From Hymenobacter canadensis (GTDB taxonomy: Bacteria > Bacteroidota > Bacteroidia > Cytophagales > Hymenobacteraceae): 64,000 nt of DNA. Below are positions 1-8,323 of this stretch, piece after piece. Under the pieces are notes generated by a model, which was not told where the DNA came from, ran no database searches, and saw only the letters and a program-made list of their open reading frames with translations. The stretch lies in contig NZ_CP114768.1 of the NCBI RefSeq assembly GCF_027359925.1, positions 186,001-250,000 of the forward strand, in the 5' to 3' direction. The stretch's first letter is position 1, and the number at the start of each line of letters is the position of its first letter. A program made the translations under genes and the position numbers.

Positions 1-71
1 AGGAAATCGGAGTGTTCAGTGAAAGGGTACTGCCGTAAACGCGTTCTGTGGGGAGAAAGCAGTTAACAGAA

Positions 72-572
72 CTACTCGACCACTTCCTCCTCGCTCATAT
101 ATAGCTCGGCAGCATCCCTTTTGTAAAGCGTTAAGAATTCGGTGAAACTAGTGGCTACTTGCTGATACTTGTCACCACAGAGTACGAACACAGGATTAGC
201 CGAAAAGGCCTGCGCGTCTAGCCGAATGGCATAGGCCAAGAGGTGAATCATGTAGTCGGCAACTACATAGAACTGCTTGTGCTCGGGCCACGTGCGCATC
301 AAGTCGCTGTACTTGGGCAGCCCATGGTAGTCGTCAAACCGCTCGGCCACCGACTGAACTTCGGCCAGCGAGTAAAAGCGAAAGAAGCGCTCATCGTACG
401 CATGTGCGGTGCCGTTGACCAAGGTGAAGTAGCGGACCAACTCCGCGGGCAGCTGGACGTGGTACCTCTGGGCAAAACGAGTCAATTCGGCTTCGGAAGC
501 CGTTTGTAAGGCAATGGTGCCGCCTTGTTGCCATTGCTGCTGCGCCCACAACAACTCATCTGACTGGTCCAT
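72..572 (-). CDS. SMI1/KNR4 (SUKH) family protein
   Basis: The core LTRFAQRYHVQLPAELVRYF followed by VNG and a later FYSLAEV segment is the typical beginning of a SUKH-1 (SMI1/KNR4) domain, which in bacteria commonly forms immunity proteins against contact-dependent toxins or general protein-binding modules. The reading frame is open to 701, but the extra 43 residues do not look like domain and overlap a direct repeat at 674..699, so I place the start at the MDQSDELL methionine (572). No toxin or secretion gene is adjacent, so an immunity role is only a family-based inference. It lies alone on the minus strand next to a small membrane protein. Confidence 0.7.
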   Translation of the reverse strand: MDQSDELLWAQQQWQQGGTIALQTASEAELTRFAQRYHVQLPAELVRYFTLVNGTAHAYDERFFRFYSLAEVQSVAERFDDYHGLPKYSDLMRTWPEHKQFYVVADYMIHLLAYAIRLDAQAFSANPVFVLCGDKYQQVATSFTEFLTLYKRDAAELYMSEEEVVE

Positions 573-673
573 CGGGGAAGCGGTAAAGGGTACGCTGGCA
601 AAGCTATTCGTTTTTGCTCGGGCCCGATCCATAACCGGGCGGCATGCCATGCTTAGGACGATGTGGTCCAAGA

Positions 674-699
674 AAACGGTCTGATTCGCCAAAACGAGC
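674..699. repeat. 26-bp direct repeat, copy 1
   Basis: Positions 674..699 and 1067..1092 carry the same 26 bases in the same orientation with a single difference (t/g near position 8). The second copy begins just past the stop of the T9SS-domain remnant. The pair brackets about 370 bp that contains only the small membrane-protein gene. Confidence 0.8.
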
Positions 700-736
700 A
701 TTTGCTTGTTAGTACCCAGTCGTTGCTTGATTCATA

Positions 737-1045
737 CTAATTATTGCGGTTTTGAAGTAAATAGTATCCCTTTACGAGTAACAGGAACAGAAAAAAGGCA
801 GCGACACAGGGGATTATCCACATTAAAGAAGCAATGGCAATTGCGACCAGAATCGGACTATAATAACTCAGTATGCTTTCCGTATTGGAGTGAGGTGATC
901 CGTCCGTTAAGAATATGCTCCCCGCAAGCAGTACAAGCAATATGGCCAGCAAGAGGGCAGTTCTGCGTAAGGTTCGGTTAATGCGCTGTTCTTGCAACAT
1001 ACTGGCAAGGGTGTATAGGGTGTTGTCAAGTTTTAAGCCTCCCAA
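737..1045 (-). CDS. small two-helix membrane protein
   Basis: A 102-residue reading frame with two clear hydrophobic segments, at about residues 28-47 (LLLAILLVLLAGSIFL) and 65-92 (ILVAIAIASLMWIIPCVAAF), joined by a short polar loop. No family is recognised. The longest version starts at TTG (1045); an ATG at 1000 (MLQEQRIN) is an alternative and keeps both helices. It sits between two copies of a 26-bp direct repeat, which suggests it came in with, or was left by, a rearrangement. Confidence 0.45.
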   Translation of the reverse strand: MGGLKLDNTLYTLASMLQEQRINRTLRRTALLLAILLVLLAGSIFLTDGSPHSNTESILSYYSPILVAIAIASLMWIIPCVAAFFLFLLLVKGYYLLQNRNN

Positions 1046-1066
1046 CTATAGCCAAGACGTTCACCC

Positions 1067-1092
1067 AAACGGTCGGATTCGCCAAAACGAGC
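1067..1092. repeat. 26-bp direct repeat, copy 2
   Basis: Second copy of the repeat described at 674..699, 25 of 26 positions identical. It begins immediately downstream (in the minus-strand sense) of the stop codon of the T9SS sorting-domain remnant. Confidence 0.8.
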
Positions 1093-1094
1093 CG

Positions 1095-1307
1095 TTACTC
1101 CACCAGCAGCTTACGGTAGGCCGTTGCCCCGTCATGCAATAGACGTACCGTATGAAGGCCCGCGAGCAAGCCCACCGTAGGCACAGCTAGCGTGTGCAGC
1201 CCCGCGCCCTGCACCTGCGCTGCGGCCAGCGCCCGCAATGGTCGGCCCAACGCGTCGATGACATCTGCACTGACAACAGGCGTGCTGGGTTGGATGTGCA
1301 GGCTCAT
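1095..1307 (-). pseudogene. orphan T9SS type A C-terminal sorting domain
   Basis: The last 70 residues read VIDALGRPLRALAAAQVQG, then HTLAVP, LLAGLHTVRLLHDG and a final RKLLVE. This is the pattern of the type A C-terminal domain (DalGR ... agtHtl ... laaGlYtvRl ... KlvVe) that targets proteins to the type IX secretion system at the outer membrane. A functional substrate needs an N-terminal signal peptide and a cargo domain before it; here only arginine-rich, non-domain sequence precedes it (open frame to 1556, overlapping the acetyltransferase gene). I therefore call it the surviving 3' end of a deleted secreted-protein gene. Confidence 0.7.
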
Positions 1308-1485
1308 GAGCAAAGGCGGTTCAGGTGCCTCCGAAAATAGCCTTTTTATCCCAAAATCAATTCGCCAACAGTATCCAATAGGGCGAAAAATGACGCGAAG
1401 CTCTCGCCTACTGGAGCCCTTCCCGGAATCGGTTCGCCTAACCCGCCTGTTTAGAAAGCGCGTCGAAAAGGCCAGCGGCAACGAC

Positions 1486-2016
1486 TCATTGCAACTCGTT
1501 GCGTTTTTGGCTAATAGGCGCGGGCGTGTCGGCGAGGGCCAGCAGGGCCGGCCCACTCAGACTATAATCCACCCAAACGGGGTTCGCCTGCGCGCCCAGG
1601 CGCTCGTAGAAGCGGCGGCCGGCTGTGTTCCAATCGGCCACTGCCCAGCGCACCGCGCCGCAACCGTGGGCCACCGCGGCCTGCGCCGCGGCGCGCATCA
1701 ACGCCTCGCCCAGGTGATGCCCCCGGTAGGCTTCGGTTACGAACAGTTCTTTGATGAAGAGCGTTGGCGTAGCGCTGGCAGTGAACGGGAGGAAGTAATA
1801 CACCAGCAGGCCCCCCAGGTGTCCCTCGGCGTGCCGGGCCACCAGGCAATAGAAATCGGGCGGCTGCTGGGCAAAACCCTGCCGGTAAAGCACGTCGGCG
1901 GTGACGGCGAACGTGTCGCGGTAGTGCTCAAAGTCGGCCAATCCCTCCATCAGGGGCAACAGGGTGGGAATGTCGGCGGCGGTGGCTAAATCCACGCGAA
2001 AAAGAGAAGCTGGCAT
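1486..2016 (-). CDS. GNAT family N-acetyltransferase
   Basis: A 176-residue protein starting MPASLFRVDLATAADIP. The order beta1-alpha1 (RVDLATAADIPTLLPLM), the strand LFIKELFVTEAYRG and the acetyl-CoA pyrophosphate loop YRGHHLGEALM, then AVRWAVADWNTAGRRFYERLGA, is the classic GNAT fold; the closest pattern is the diamine/thialysine acetyltransferase-like group (ELFV..YRG..iG..L, N..ArrFYe.lGA). The substrate cannot be told from sequence. The frame is open upstream to 2115, but the ATG at 2016 fits the family start. Its 3' end overlaps non-domain open frame from the T9SS relic. Confidence 0.85.
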   Translation of the reverse strand: MPASLFRVDLATAADIPTLLPLMEGLADFEHYRDTFAVTADVLYRQGFAQQPPDFYCLVARHAEGHLGGLLVYYFLPFTASATPTLFIKELFVTEAYRGHHLGEALMRAAAQAAVAHGCGAVRWAVADWNTAGRRFYERLGAQANPVWVDYSLSGPALLALADTPAPISQKRNELQ

Positions 2017-2033
2017 CGTGGCTAGGTAACAAG

Positions 2034-2441
2034 CTATGGGAAGGCGGTTAAGGGAGCACGTTGACCCGGCGGAACGGGTGCTTTTGTCGGCTTCGGGCGG
2101 CGTTTCCAACAGCACAGCGTTATCTGCGCCTGCCCCATCGCGCCAAAAATAGGCAGTCCCCCCGTACCGTGCGGGGCTTTCTTCTGCACGCCGATGATCA
2201 GGAAGCGGTCGGCCTGCAGCACGTCGGTGTAGAAGGCGGCCTGACGGTCGTAATCGTACTGCTCGATGGTGGCCACGAATTGGGCATAGTTGCGGCAGCT
2301 GGTGGTTTTGAAATCGACCAGCACCTTGCGGCCAAGTCGGGGCGTTACTACGAGCAAATCCGGGCGGATTTTGACGGTGAGGCCGGTTTCGACGTGGGTG
2401 ATGACTATAGTGAAGGTGCGGCCGTCAAAGTTACGCTGCAC
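2034..2441 (-). pseudogene. truncated PD-(D/E)XK nuclease (RecB/ExoVIII-like)
   Basis: The segment IRPDLLVV followed by KVLVDFKTTS supplies the PD...DxK metal-binding motif, and YDYDRQAAFYTDVL supplies the QxxxY motif of the RecB/exonuclease VIII branch of this superfamily. The protein begins (GTG at 2441) only about 25 residues before the PD motif, a stop codon lies just upstream, and the C-terminus turns into a Lys/Pro/Arg-rich tail typical of a shifted frame. Intact family members are about twice this length, so this is probably a decayed or truncated DNA-processing nuclease. Confidence 0.6.
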
Positions 2442-2534
2442 TTAGAATACCAGGATGTAACTAAATCGTAACGTCTGACAGACTGCCTCTTATGCCATAG
2501 TTTATTACTTTGATGTATTCACTACTCTTCTGCA

Positions 2535-2735
2535 ATGTACCCCTCACCTTCTCTTGCCAGCAACATGGACTCGGCTACTATGGCCCGCCGATTGTTCAGC
2601 ATTCGCCTGGCGCTACAGCTTAGTGGCGCGCCGACCCCGGACGCGGCCCGCCTGATCCTGCTGGCCCGCTACGTTACGGGCAGGACCACCCTGCAGGCTA
2701 TTTTACCAACGCTGGAAGCCCCGCTCGGCACCTGA
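2535..2735 (+). CDS. small protein, possibly VbhA-like antitoxin
   Basis: A 66-residue frame. The segment ALQLSGAPTPDAARLILLAR followed by YVTGRTTLQAIL resembles the VbhA-type antitoxin pattern (short helix, G-x-x-P-S/T, then YV-x-G-x-x-[TS]-x-x-x-A-I). Such antitoxins normally neutralise Fic AMP-transferases; no Fic motif gene is present nearby, so this may be an orphan or a misleading resemblance. An internal ATG at 2565 is an alternative start. Confidence 0.4.
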   Translation: MYPSPSLASNMDSATMARRLFSIRLALQLSGAPTPDAARLILLARYVTGRTTLQAILPTLEAPLGT

Positions 2736-2906
2736 TGCCCGCCGCAGGGCTTGTAACGGGCAGGGTACTTTGGGGGAGGTGTTGCATCTGATGGCTACCT
2801 AGCCTGATGCATCGGCTCATATAGTGCATTTTGCGTATTCTTGCGGAACGGGACGCGGCATTCATTTGAGTTGTCGGTTGATTTGCCCGCCTGTCCGATC
2901 CGCCTT

Positions 2907-3434
2907 ATGAAAAGCAAAACCCACCGCAAAGAAGTAGCCGCTGCCCTGACCGAAAGCCTGCAGCCGCACGTCCCCGGCGAGCAGCCGTCGAAGAGTATGA
3001 CCAGCACGCTGGATAAGCTGGCCAAGCAGGTAGTGAAGCAGCAGCGACAGGACGCAAAAAAGGCGGAAAAAGCCGCGACCAAAGCCGCACGGCAAGCGCT
3101 GACAGCCCAACTGCTGCAGACGCTGGCGCCTCATTTAGGCAGCACGGCCGCGGCAGAAGCCGCACCGTCCCGGTCGCTGACGAAAACAGTGCAGCAACTG
3201 GCCGAGCAGCTGCTCGATCAGCAGCGCAAGCAACAGAGCAAAGCGCAGAAAGCCCCAAAAGCCGCGAAAGCCGCAACTCCTAAATCAGCCAAGCCCAAGA
3301 GCACCCCGGCCGCCAAGGGCAGCAAGCCCGCAGCGGTATCCCCGCCCAAGCGCACCGTACGGGCCAGTGCTGCCACCAAGCGCCGGCCGGTAGCGGCTGC
3401 CGCGCCGGCAACGGAGCCAGTGGCGGCCGGTTAA
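2907..3434 (+). CDS. histone H1-like Lys/Ala-rich protein
   Basis: 175 residues from the MKSKTHRK start (the open frame begins at 2841 but the ATG at 2907 gives a clean basic N-terminus). The first 110 residues are two diverged copies of one unit: a helix with LQPH, an S-x-[ST] turn, a helix ending QQR, and an Ala/Lys tail. The last 60 residues are Lys/Pro/Ala repeats (KAPKAAKAATPKSAKPKS) like eukaryotic H1 or bacterial Hc1/AlgP tails. A role in DNA binding or compaction is likely from composition. A strong terminator follows 25 bp after the stop. Confidence 0.65.
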   Translation: MKSKTHRKEVAAALTESLQPHVPGEQPSKSMTSTLDKLAKQVVKQQRQDAKKAEKAATKAARQALTAQLLQTLAPHLGSTAAAEAAPSRSLTKTVQQLAEQLLDQQRKQQSKAQKAPKAAKAATPKSAKPKSTPAAKGSKPAAVSPPKRTVRASAATKRRPVAAAAPATEPVAAG

Positions 3435-3459
3435 CCCCTACGGCCATCCGCCTGTCAGC

Positions 3460-3493
3460 GCGCCGGGACCCAAGGGTCCCGGCGCACTTTTTT
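3460..3493 (+). terminator. rho-independent terminator of the H1-like gene
   Basis: A perfect 12-bp stem (GCGCCGGGACCC at 3460..3471 and its complement at 3474..3485) is followed by AC and six T residues (3488..3493), 25 bp after the stop codon at 3434. Confidence 0.9.
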
Positions 3494-3526
3494 GTGGCCC
3501 CAGATAAGTGAAAACGCGCCTGGAGC

Positions 3527-4192
3527 CTATTCCGGCACCACCAGGACCGGACCGGCAGCCTGGGCCAGAAACAGCAGCAGGGCCCGCCGTGTCCAGCTCA
3601 CGTGGGGCAGGTTGAGCCGACGGGCCACGCAGACTACGATGTGAGGGGGCTGATGCGCCAACCAGTTTTCGACATCGTGGAGGGCGGAAAACGGCTCAGC
3701 TACCAACGCTTCCACCGCCACGTAGGGGTTCGGCACCAGCGAAGCCCATTGGGTGAGCACGGCTTGCCGACTGTGGCGCATCTCGAACTCGGTGGCGCCT
3801 ATCATCAGCAGGGTGCTCTGTAGCTGCCAGTGCTGGAAGAGTGAGCGGGCGGCCGCAGCCGCCCAGCCGGGCCGCAGCGGCTCCCCGTCGGAAAGGACGC
3901 AGCACCGGGCCGGGGGCGGCCCCATGGTGTAGGTGGCCGGCAGGAATAGGATGGGACAGGGCGCCTGCCACAGCGCCCGCACCCAGACGCTTTCGTAGAG
4001 CGACGAGAGCGTAGGCGCGGTAGCCAGCAGCAGGGTGGCGCGGTGCTGGTGCACTAACTCCCCGATGTTGTCGGCCGATGCCGTGGAGTCGTCGAAAGGC
4101 ACCTGCTTCACCCTTGCCGCGAGGGTTTCCGCCAGGGAAACCGCATAGCTGCGCAGGGCAGGCTGCGTACCCAGGACAACTAGCTGGTGCAT
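3527..4192 (-). CDS. universal stress protein (UspA-like)
   Basis: 221 residues in two alpha/beta halves, as in tandem Usp proteins of Bacteroidota: MHQLVVLG...LAETLAARVKQVPF, the strand LLLATAP, PCPILFLPATY linking to a second half starting CCVLSDGEPLRP and ending with IVVCVARR...GPVLVVPE. The G-2x-G-9x-G[ST] ATP-binding loop of ATP-type Usp domains is not visible, so it is probably a non-nucleotide-binding member. It lies downstream of, and on the same strand as, the pyruvate-kinase-like gene (164 bp apart), and close to an Acg-type nitroreductase, a grouping reminiscent of hypoxia/dormancy regulons. Confidence 0.65.
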   Translation of the reverse strand: MHQLVVLGTQPALRSYAVSLAETLAARVKQVPFDDSTASADNIGELVHQHRATLLLATAPTLSSLYESVWVRALWQAPCPILFLPATYTMGPPPARCCVLSDGEPLRPGWAAAAARSLFQHWQLQSTLLMIGATEFEMRHSRQAVLTQWASLVPNPYVAVEALVAEPFSALHDVENWLAHQPPHIVVCVARRLNLPHVSWTRRALLLFLAQAAGPVLVVPE

Positions 4193-4355
4193 ATAATTGG
4201 GCGGAATGGGGGGATGACGGCAAAGATAGGCGTTTCGCGCATCAGCCGGCCATTGCCAAAGTTCAACTACCGCGAGGAAGTACTATACTTGGCAGGTGCG
4301 CTGCCTGTAGCTGCCTGCCGGGTAGTGGCGGGCTGCTGAGCAGCCACGCAACACT

Positions 4356-6245
4356 TCAGCTCCCGCCTTCTGCGGGTTGCCACTGCCCGGCAACGTGCAG
4401 ACTGCGCAGCTGAGCGCTTTTCTTGGTCTGATGGTCCTGCATGCGGGAGAGGATGTTGCCCAGGCTCTGCACGGCCTCCACGATGTGGGGGCCTTTGTTG
4501 AGCATCACGCACTCGGCCCGGCTGCCCATGGCGGCGTCCGTAATCTCGGCCCGCGACGGCACGCCGCCGCTGGCCAGGCTTTCCAGCACCTGAGTGGCCC
4601 AGATGACGGGCACGTGCGCGGCCTCGCAAAGCCAGAGCACTTCTTCCTGCACCTCTGCCAGGCGCTCGAAGCCGCATTCCACGGCCAAATCGCCACGGGC
4701 AATCATTACGCCGCAGCTCCCGGCCTGCATGGCCCGCAGCAGCAGGTCCGGCAGCTGCTCGAACCCCCGCCGGGTTTCAATCTTGAGCACGATGGGCAGC
4801 GGCCGGTCCGTGAGCTGGCGCAAATGCTCTTGCAGCCGCGTGATATCTGCCGGGCTGTTCACGAAGGAGAGCTCCACCATATCCGCGTACTGGGCGATAA
4901 ACACCAGGTCCTGCAGGTCCTTGTCCGTCAGGGCCGGCAGCGCCAGCTCGGTATCGGGCAGGTTGATGCCTTTGTCGTTGCGCAGCTTCTCCCCTTCGGC
5001 GCGGGCCCGAGTGATGCGCACCTGCACGGTACCGTCGGCTACGTGCTCGACCACGCCGCCGATTTTGCCGTCGTCAAACCAGATGTGCTCCCCCGCTTTA
5101 ACGCGGTCGAGAACTTCGGGCAGGGTGCAGCCGATGAGCGCCGGCCCGGCTTCAGGACTGGCTTCGGGACCGGCTGACAAGGGGGGCAGGGGCTGGCGCG
5201 TGAGGTGCAGCGTGTCGCCGGGGCGCAGCCGCAGCGACGAGGAGCCGGTGGGCAGCTCCGGCAGGGTTGCTTCCGCGCCGCCTGGCCCCCGAAAGCGGGT
5301 AAGGGGCGTGAGATAGGCCGTTTTGTGCAGCTCCGCCCAGCTGCCTTCCGCCCCGGTGCTGACCACGCGCAGCTTCCGCCGGGCGCCGCGCGCATCGCTG
5401 AACGACACGTCCTTGCCGGGGCGCAGGCCGTGCAGCCACTCAGCGGGGAAGAGGAGGATGGCGGCCGCCACGGCCGGGGCCGGGTGGGGCTGCTCCCGGG
5501 AGGTGAGCCAGAGCCGGGCGGGGCTCAGCACCCGGCCGCTGGCGTCGCGGGTGGGCTTGAGGTGCAGCACAGCCGGCGCGGGCGGCAGGCCGTGGGTGCG
5601 CAGCTTGGGGCCGGCCACATCCATGCTCACCCGGCAGGCCAGGCCTAATTCCTGCTCGGCGCGCCGCAGGTGGGCAATCATCCGGCCCCAGGCGGCCGCG
5701 TCGTCGTGGGCGCAGTTGATGCGCATGCAGTCCATGCCTGCCCGCAGCAGGTCGCGCACCAGCTCGTAGCGGGTGGCGGCCTCGCCGGGCATGGTCACCA
5801 TAATGCGCACGCCGTGCGCCGCCGGGGCCGGGCCGAGGCAGGTGGTGCTGTGCTCGGCAAGCAGGCCCGGACCGCTTTCGAAATCCGGGGCGATGGCCGG
5901 GTTGGGCTGCGGGCCGGGAGCATCGGGGTTCAACAAGGCGTGCAGCACGGCCCGCACCGATTCGACGGTGGCCAGCGCATGCGCCTCGGCCCGGCCCAGC
6001 GACGAGAGCCCCAGTGCTGCCAAGCGCAGCTGCAGGTCGCGGCGGTCGTGCTGGCGCAGGGCCAGGTAGTGCAGCAGGTTGTGGGCGCTGACTTGGAAGC
6101 CGGGGTGTACGTCCCGCAGCTGGCCCGCCGCCTGGTCGGCCCGGGCCAGCATCCCGGTGCGCAGGGCGGTAAGTTCGGCCAGCAGCGCGGAGAGCTCGGC
6201 AGCGTGCCGGCAGGCAAAAGAAACGGCAGTGACAGGCTCAGTCAT
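4356..6245 (-). CDS. pyruvate kinase-like protein with N-terminal extension
   Basis: 629 residues. Residues 1-140 are a helical extension not found in ordinary pyruvate kinase. The barrel follows: MRINCAH (174-180, matching the substrate-binding NxRxNxSHG), GPKLRT (212-217), WFDDGKIGG (389-397), KGINLPD (425-431), LKIETR with the catalytic Lys (487-492), MIARGDLAVE (514-523) and WATQVLES with the catalytic Thr (549-556). The B domain between 218 and 385 is longer than usual, the usual GETA after VML is replaced by NKGP (583-586), and the C-terminal allosteric domain is missing. It probably still binds a phosphoenol-type substrate, but ordinary pyruvate kinase activity is not assured. Divergent from the pst operon. 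A decayed copy of its first ~115 codons lies at 41602..42015. Confidence 0.8.
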   Translation of the reverse strand: MTEPVTAVSFACRHAAELSALLAELTALRTGMLARADQAAGQLRDVHPGFQVSAHNLLHYLALRQHDRRDLQLRLAALGLSSLGRAEAHALATVESVRAVLHALLNPDAPGPQPNPAIAPDFESGPGLLAEHSTTCLGPAPAAHGVRIMVTMPGEAATRYELVRDLLRAGMDCMRINCAHDDAAAWGRMIAHLRRAEQELGLACRVSMDVAGPKLRTHGLPPAPAVLHLKPTRDASGRVLSPARLWLTSREQPHPAPAVAAAILLFPAEWLHGLRPGKDVSFSDARGARRKLRVVSTGAEGSWAELHKTAYLTPLTRFRGPGGAEATLPELPTGSSSLRLRPGDTLHLTRQPLPPLSAGPEASPEAGPALIGCTLPEVLDRVKAGEHIWFDDGKIGGVVEHVADGTVQVRITRARAEGEKLRNDKGINLPDTELALPALTDKDLQDLVFIAQYADMVELSFVNSPADITRLQEHLRQLTDRPLPIVLKIETRRGFEQLPDLLLRAMQAGSCGVMIARGDLAVECGFERLAEVQEEVLWLCEAAHVPVIWATQVLESLASGGVPSRAEITDAAMGSRAECVMLNKGPHIVEAVQSLGNILSRMQDHQTKKSAQLRSLHVAGQWQPAEGGS

Positions 6246-6449
6246 GGGACAGGGACGGCGGGCACCAGAGACGATGAGCGACAGCCGGTAGTACGCAGGG
6301 CCGGCGCCCGCAACCGCCGCGCCGGCCAGGCTTAACAGTATGATAATAACGCCTTGTGAATGAATGCCTTGCCCGTCCCGTACAACCCGGTAGCTGGCAG
6401 TTGCCGGCCGCCACCGAAACAGGCTCCCGTTTCTCTACCTGCCGCCTGT

Positions 6450-7448
6450 ATGCCCGTGAGCAACGCAAAGTGCCGGGTCGGACAAACGTGGTTTGGCGGA
6501 CTGGTCGGGCTGGCGCTGCTGGCCGGCTGCGGCCAGCGGGCCGACTCCATGCGTATTCGGCTGGACGGCTCCAGCACGGTGTATCCCATCACCGAAGCCG
6601 TGGTGGAAGAGTATGCCCGCGTGCAGCCCGCAGCCCGCATCACGGTGGGCGTATCGGGCACGGGCGGCGGCTTCCAGAAGTTCAGCCGGCAGGAAATCGA
6701 CCTGGCCAATGCCTCCCGCCCTATCTCGGCTTCGGAGCAGCGGGCCTGCCGGCAGGCCCGCTACGCCGGGCTGGTGGTGGCCTACGATGGGCTGGCAGTG
6801 GTGGTCAACCCGGCTAACACCTGGGCGCGCACCCTGACCGTAGCCGAGCTGAAACGGATCTGGGAGCCGGCGGCCCAGCACCGGCTCACCCGCTGGAACC
6901 AGGTGCGGCCGGAATGGCCCGACGCCGAAATCCACCTCTTTGGGGCAGGTACGGCCTCCGGCACCTACGACTACTTCACCCAGGCCATCGTGGGTACCGC
7001 CCATGCCAGCCGGGGCGACTATACCGCCAGCGAGGACGACAACGTGCTGGTGCAGGGCGTTGCCACCGACCGCCTGGCGCTGGGCTTTTTCGGCTTTGCC
7101 TACTACGCGGCCAATCGGGCTGCCCTGCGCCTGGTAGCCATCGACGACGAGCGGGCCGACAACGGGGCCGGGCCGGTGGCGCCGTCCCTGGCCACGGTCG
7201 AAAACAAAACCTACGCCCCACTGTCGCGGCCCCTGTTGCTGTACGTGAGCGGCCCGGCGGCCCGCCGGCCGGTGGTGCAGGCCTTCCTACGCTTCTACCT
7301 GGCGCAGGCCCCCCGCCTGGCTCGCGAGGTGGGCTATTTTCCGCTGCCGGCCGCCGAGGTCCGCCGCCAGCAGCGGCGGCTGGCGCAGTTCGTGGCCCTG
7401 GCAGGGCTGCCGGCGCCAGCGGCAGCCACTACGCCGCCCACGCCATGA
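6450..7448 (+). CDS. pstS: phosphate ABC transporter substrate-binding lipoprotein PstS
   Basis: 332 residues from the ATG at 6450, chosen because it gives a lipoprotein signal peptide (GLVGLALLAGC, Cys around residue 28); the open frame to 6360 would place 30 extra residues before it. IRLDGSSTVYPITEAV and ITVGVSGTGGGFQKF are the PstS phosphate-binding loops, FGAGTASGTYDYF is the third, and GVATDRLALGFFGFAYY the hinge region. It is the first gene of a four-gene operon; its stop overlaps the pstC start (ATGA). It should capture phosphate in the periplasm, anchored in the membrane by lipid. Confidence 0.93.
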   Translation: MPVSNAKCRVGQTWFGGLVGLALLAGCGQRADSMRIRLDGSSTVYPITEAVVEEYARVQPAARITVGVSGTGGGFQKFSRQEIDLANASRPISASEQRACRQARYAGLVVAYDGLAVVVNPANTWARTLTVAELKRIWEPAAQHRLTRWNQVRPEWPDAEIHLFGAGTASGTYDYFTQAIVGTAHASRGDYTASEDDNVLVQGVATDRLALGFFGFAYYAANRAALRLVAIDDERADNGAGPVAPSLATVENKTYAPLSRPLLLYVSGPAARRPVVQAFLRFYLAQAPRLAREVGYFPLPAAEVRRQQRRLAQFVALAGLPAPAAATTPPTP

Positions 7449-8323
7449 AAAAGCCGCGCGAACGACTCATCGAAGTCCTGCTGGCCCTGAGCGCCGGCCT
7501 CACGGTACTCACCACCGGCGGCATCCTGTGGATTCTGGCCCTGGAAACCGGTCATTTCTTCGGGCAGGTGCCGCTACGGGCTTTTCTGACCGATACGCAG
7601 TGGACGCCGCTGTTTGCCGAAAAGCACTTTGGCATCTGGCCGCTGGTGGCGGGCACGCTGCTCACTACGGCCGTGGCCGTGGCCCTGGCGCTGCCGCTGG
7701 GCCTGACCATTGCGGTGTACTTCACCGAGTATGCCTCCGGCCGGTTCCGCCGCGCCGTGCAGCCGCTGCTGGAAATCCTGGCCTCCGTGCCCACGGTGGT
7801 GTATGGCTTCTTTGCCCTGACGGTGGTTACGCCCGGGCTGCAGGCCCTTATTCCGGGGCTGGCGGGCTTCAGTGCCCTCTCGGCGGGCCTGGTGATGGGC
7901 GTGATGATTCTGCCCATCATCTCCTCGCTTAGCCAGGACGCGCTGGCGGCCGTGCCCCAACGCCTGCGCGAAGCCTCCTACGCCCTGGGCGCGACGCGCC
8001 TGCAGACCGCCTTCCGGGTGCTGGTGCCGGCGGCGGCCTCGGGCATCACGGTGGCCGTCATTCTGGCCGTGTCGCGAGCCGTGGGCGAGACGATGATTGT
8101 GGCCATTGCGGCCGGCCAGGAGCCCCGCCTGACGGCCAACCCGCTGGTGCCTATCGAGACGCTGACCACCTACATCGTGCAGGTCAGCTCCGGCGACGTG
8201 GCCTACGGCACGCTGGAATACAACACCATTTTCGCGGCCGGCAGCACCCTGTTCGTGCTCACCTTGCTGCTCAACAACCTCGGCTACTGGTTCCGGCGCC
8301 GTCACCAGCAGCAGCATGAGTAG
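7445..8323 (+). CDS. pstC: phosphate ABC transporter permease PstC
   Basis: 292 residues starting MKKPRERLIEV, with six hydrophobic segments and the binding-protein-dependent permease EAA loop [20 protein letters not shown]. PstC-type features include SVPTVVYGFFAL and RAVGETMIV. The start overlaps the pstS stop by 4 bp and the stop lies inside the first codons of pstA (8-bp overlap), so the operon is translationally coupled. It forms the membrane channel with PstA. Confidence 0.93.
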   Translation: MKKPRERLIEVLLALSAGLTVLTTGGILWILALETGHFFGQVPLRAFLTDTQWTPLFAEKHFGIWPLVAGTLLTTAVAVALALPLGLTIAVYFTEYASGRFRRAVQPLLEILASVPTVVYGFFALTVVTPGLQALIPGLAGFSALSAGLVMGVMILPIISSLSQDALAAVPQRLREASYALGATRLQTAFRVLVPAAASGITVAVILAVSRAVGETMIVAIAAGQEPRLTANPLVPIETLTTYIVQVSSGDVAYGTLEYNTIFAAGSTLFVLTLLLNNLGYWFRRRHQQQHE

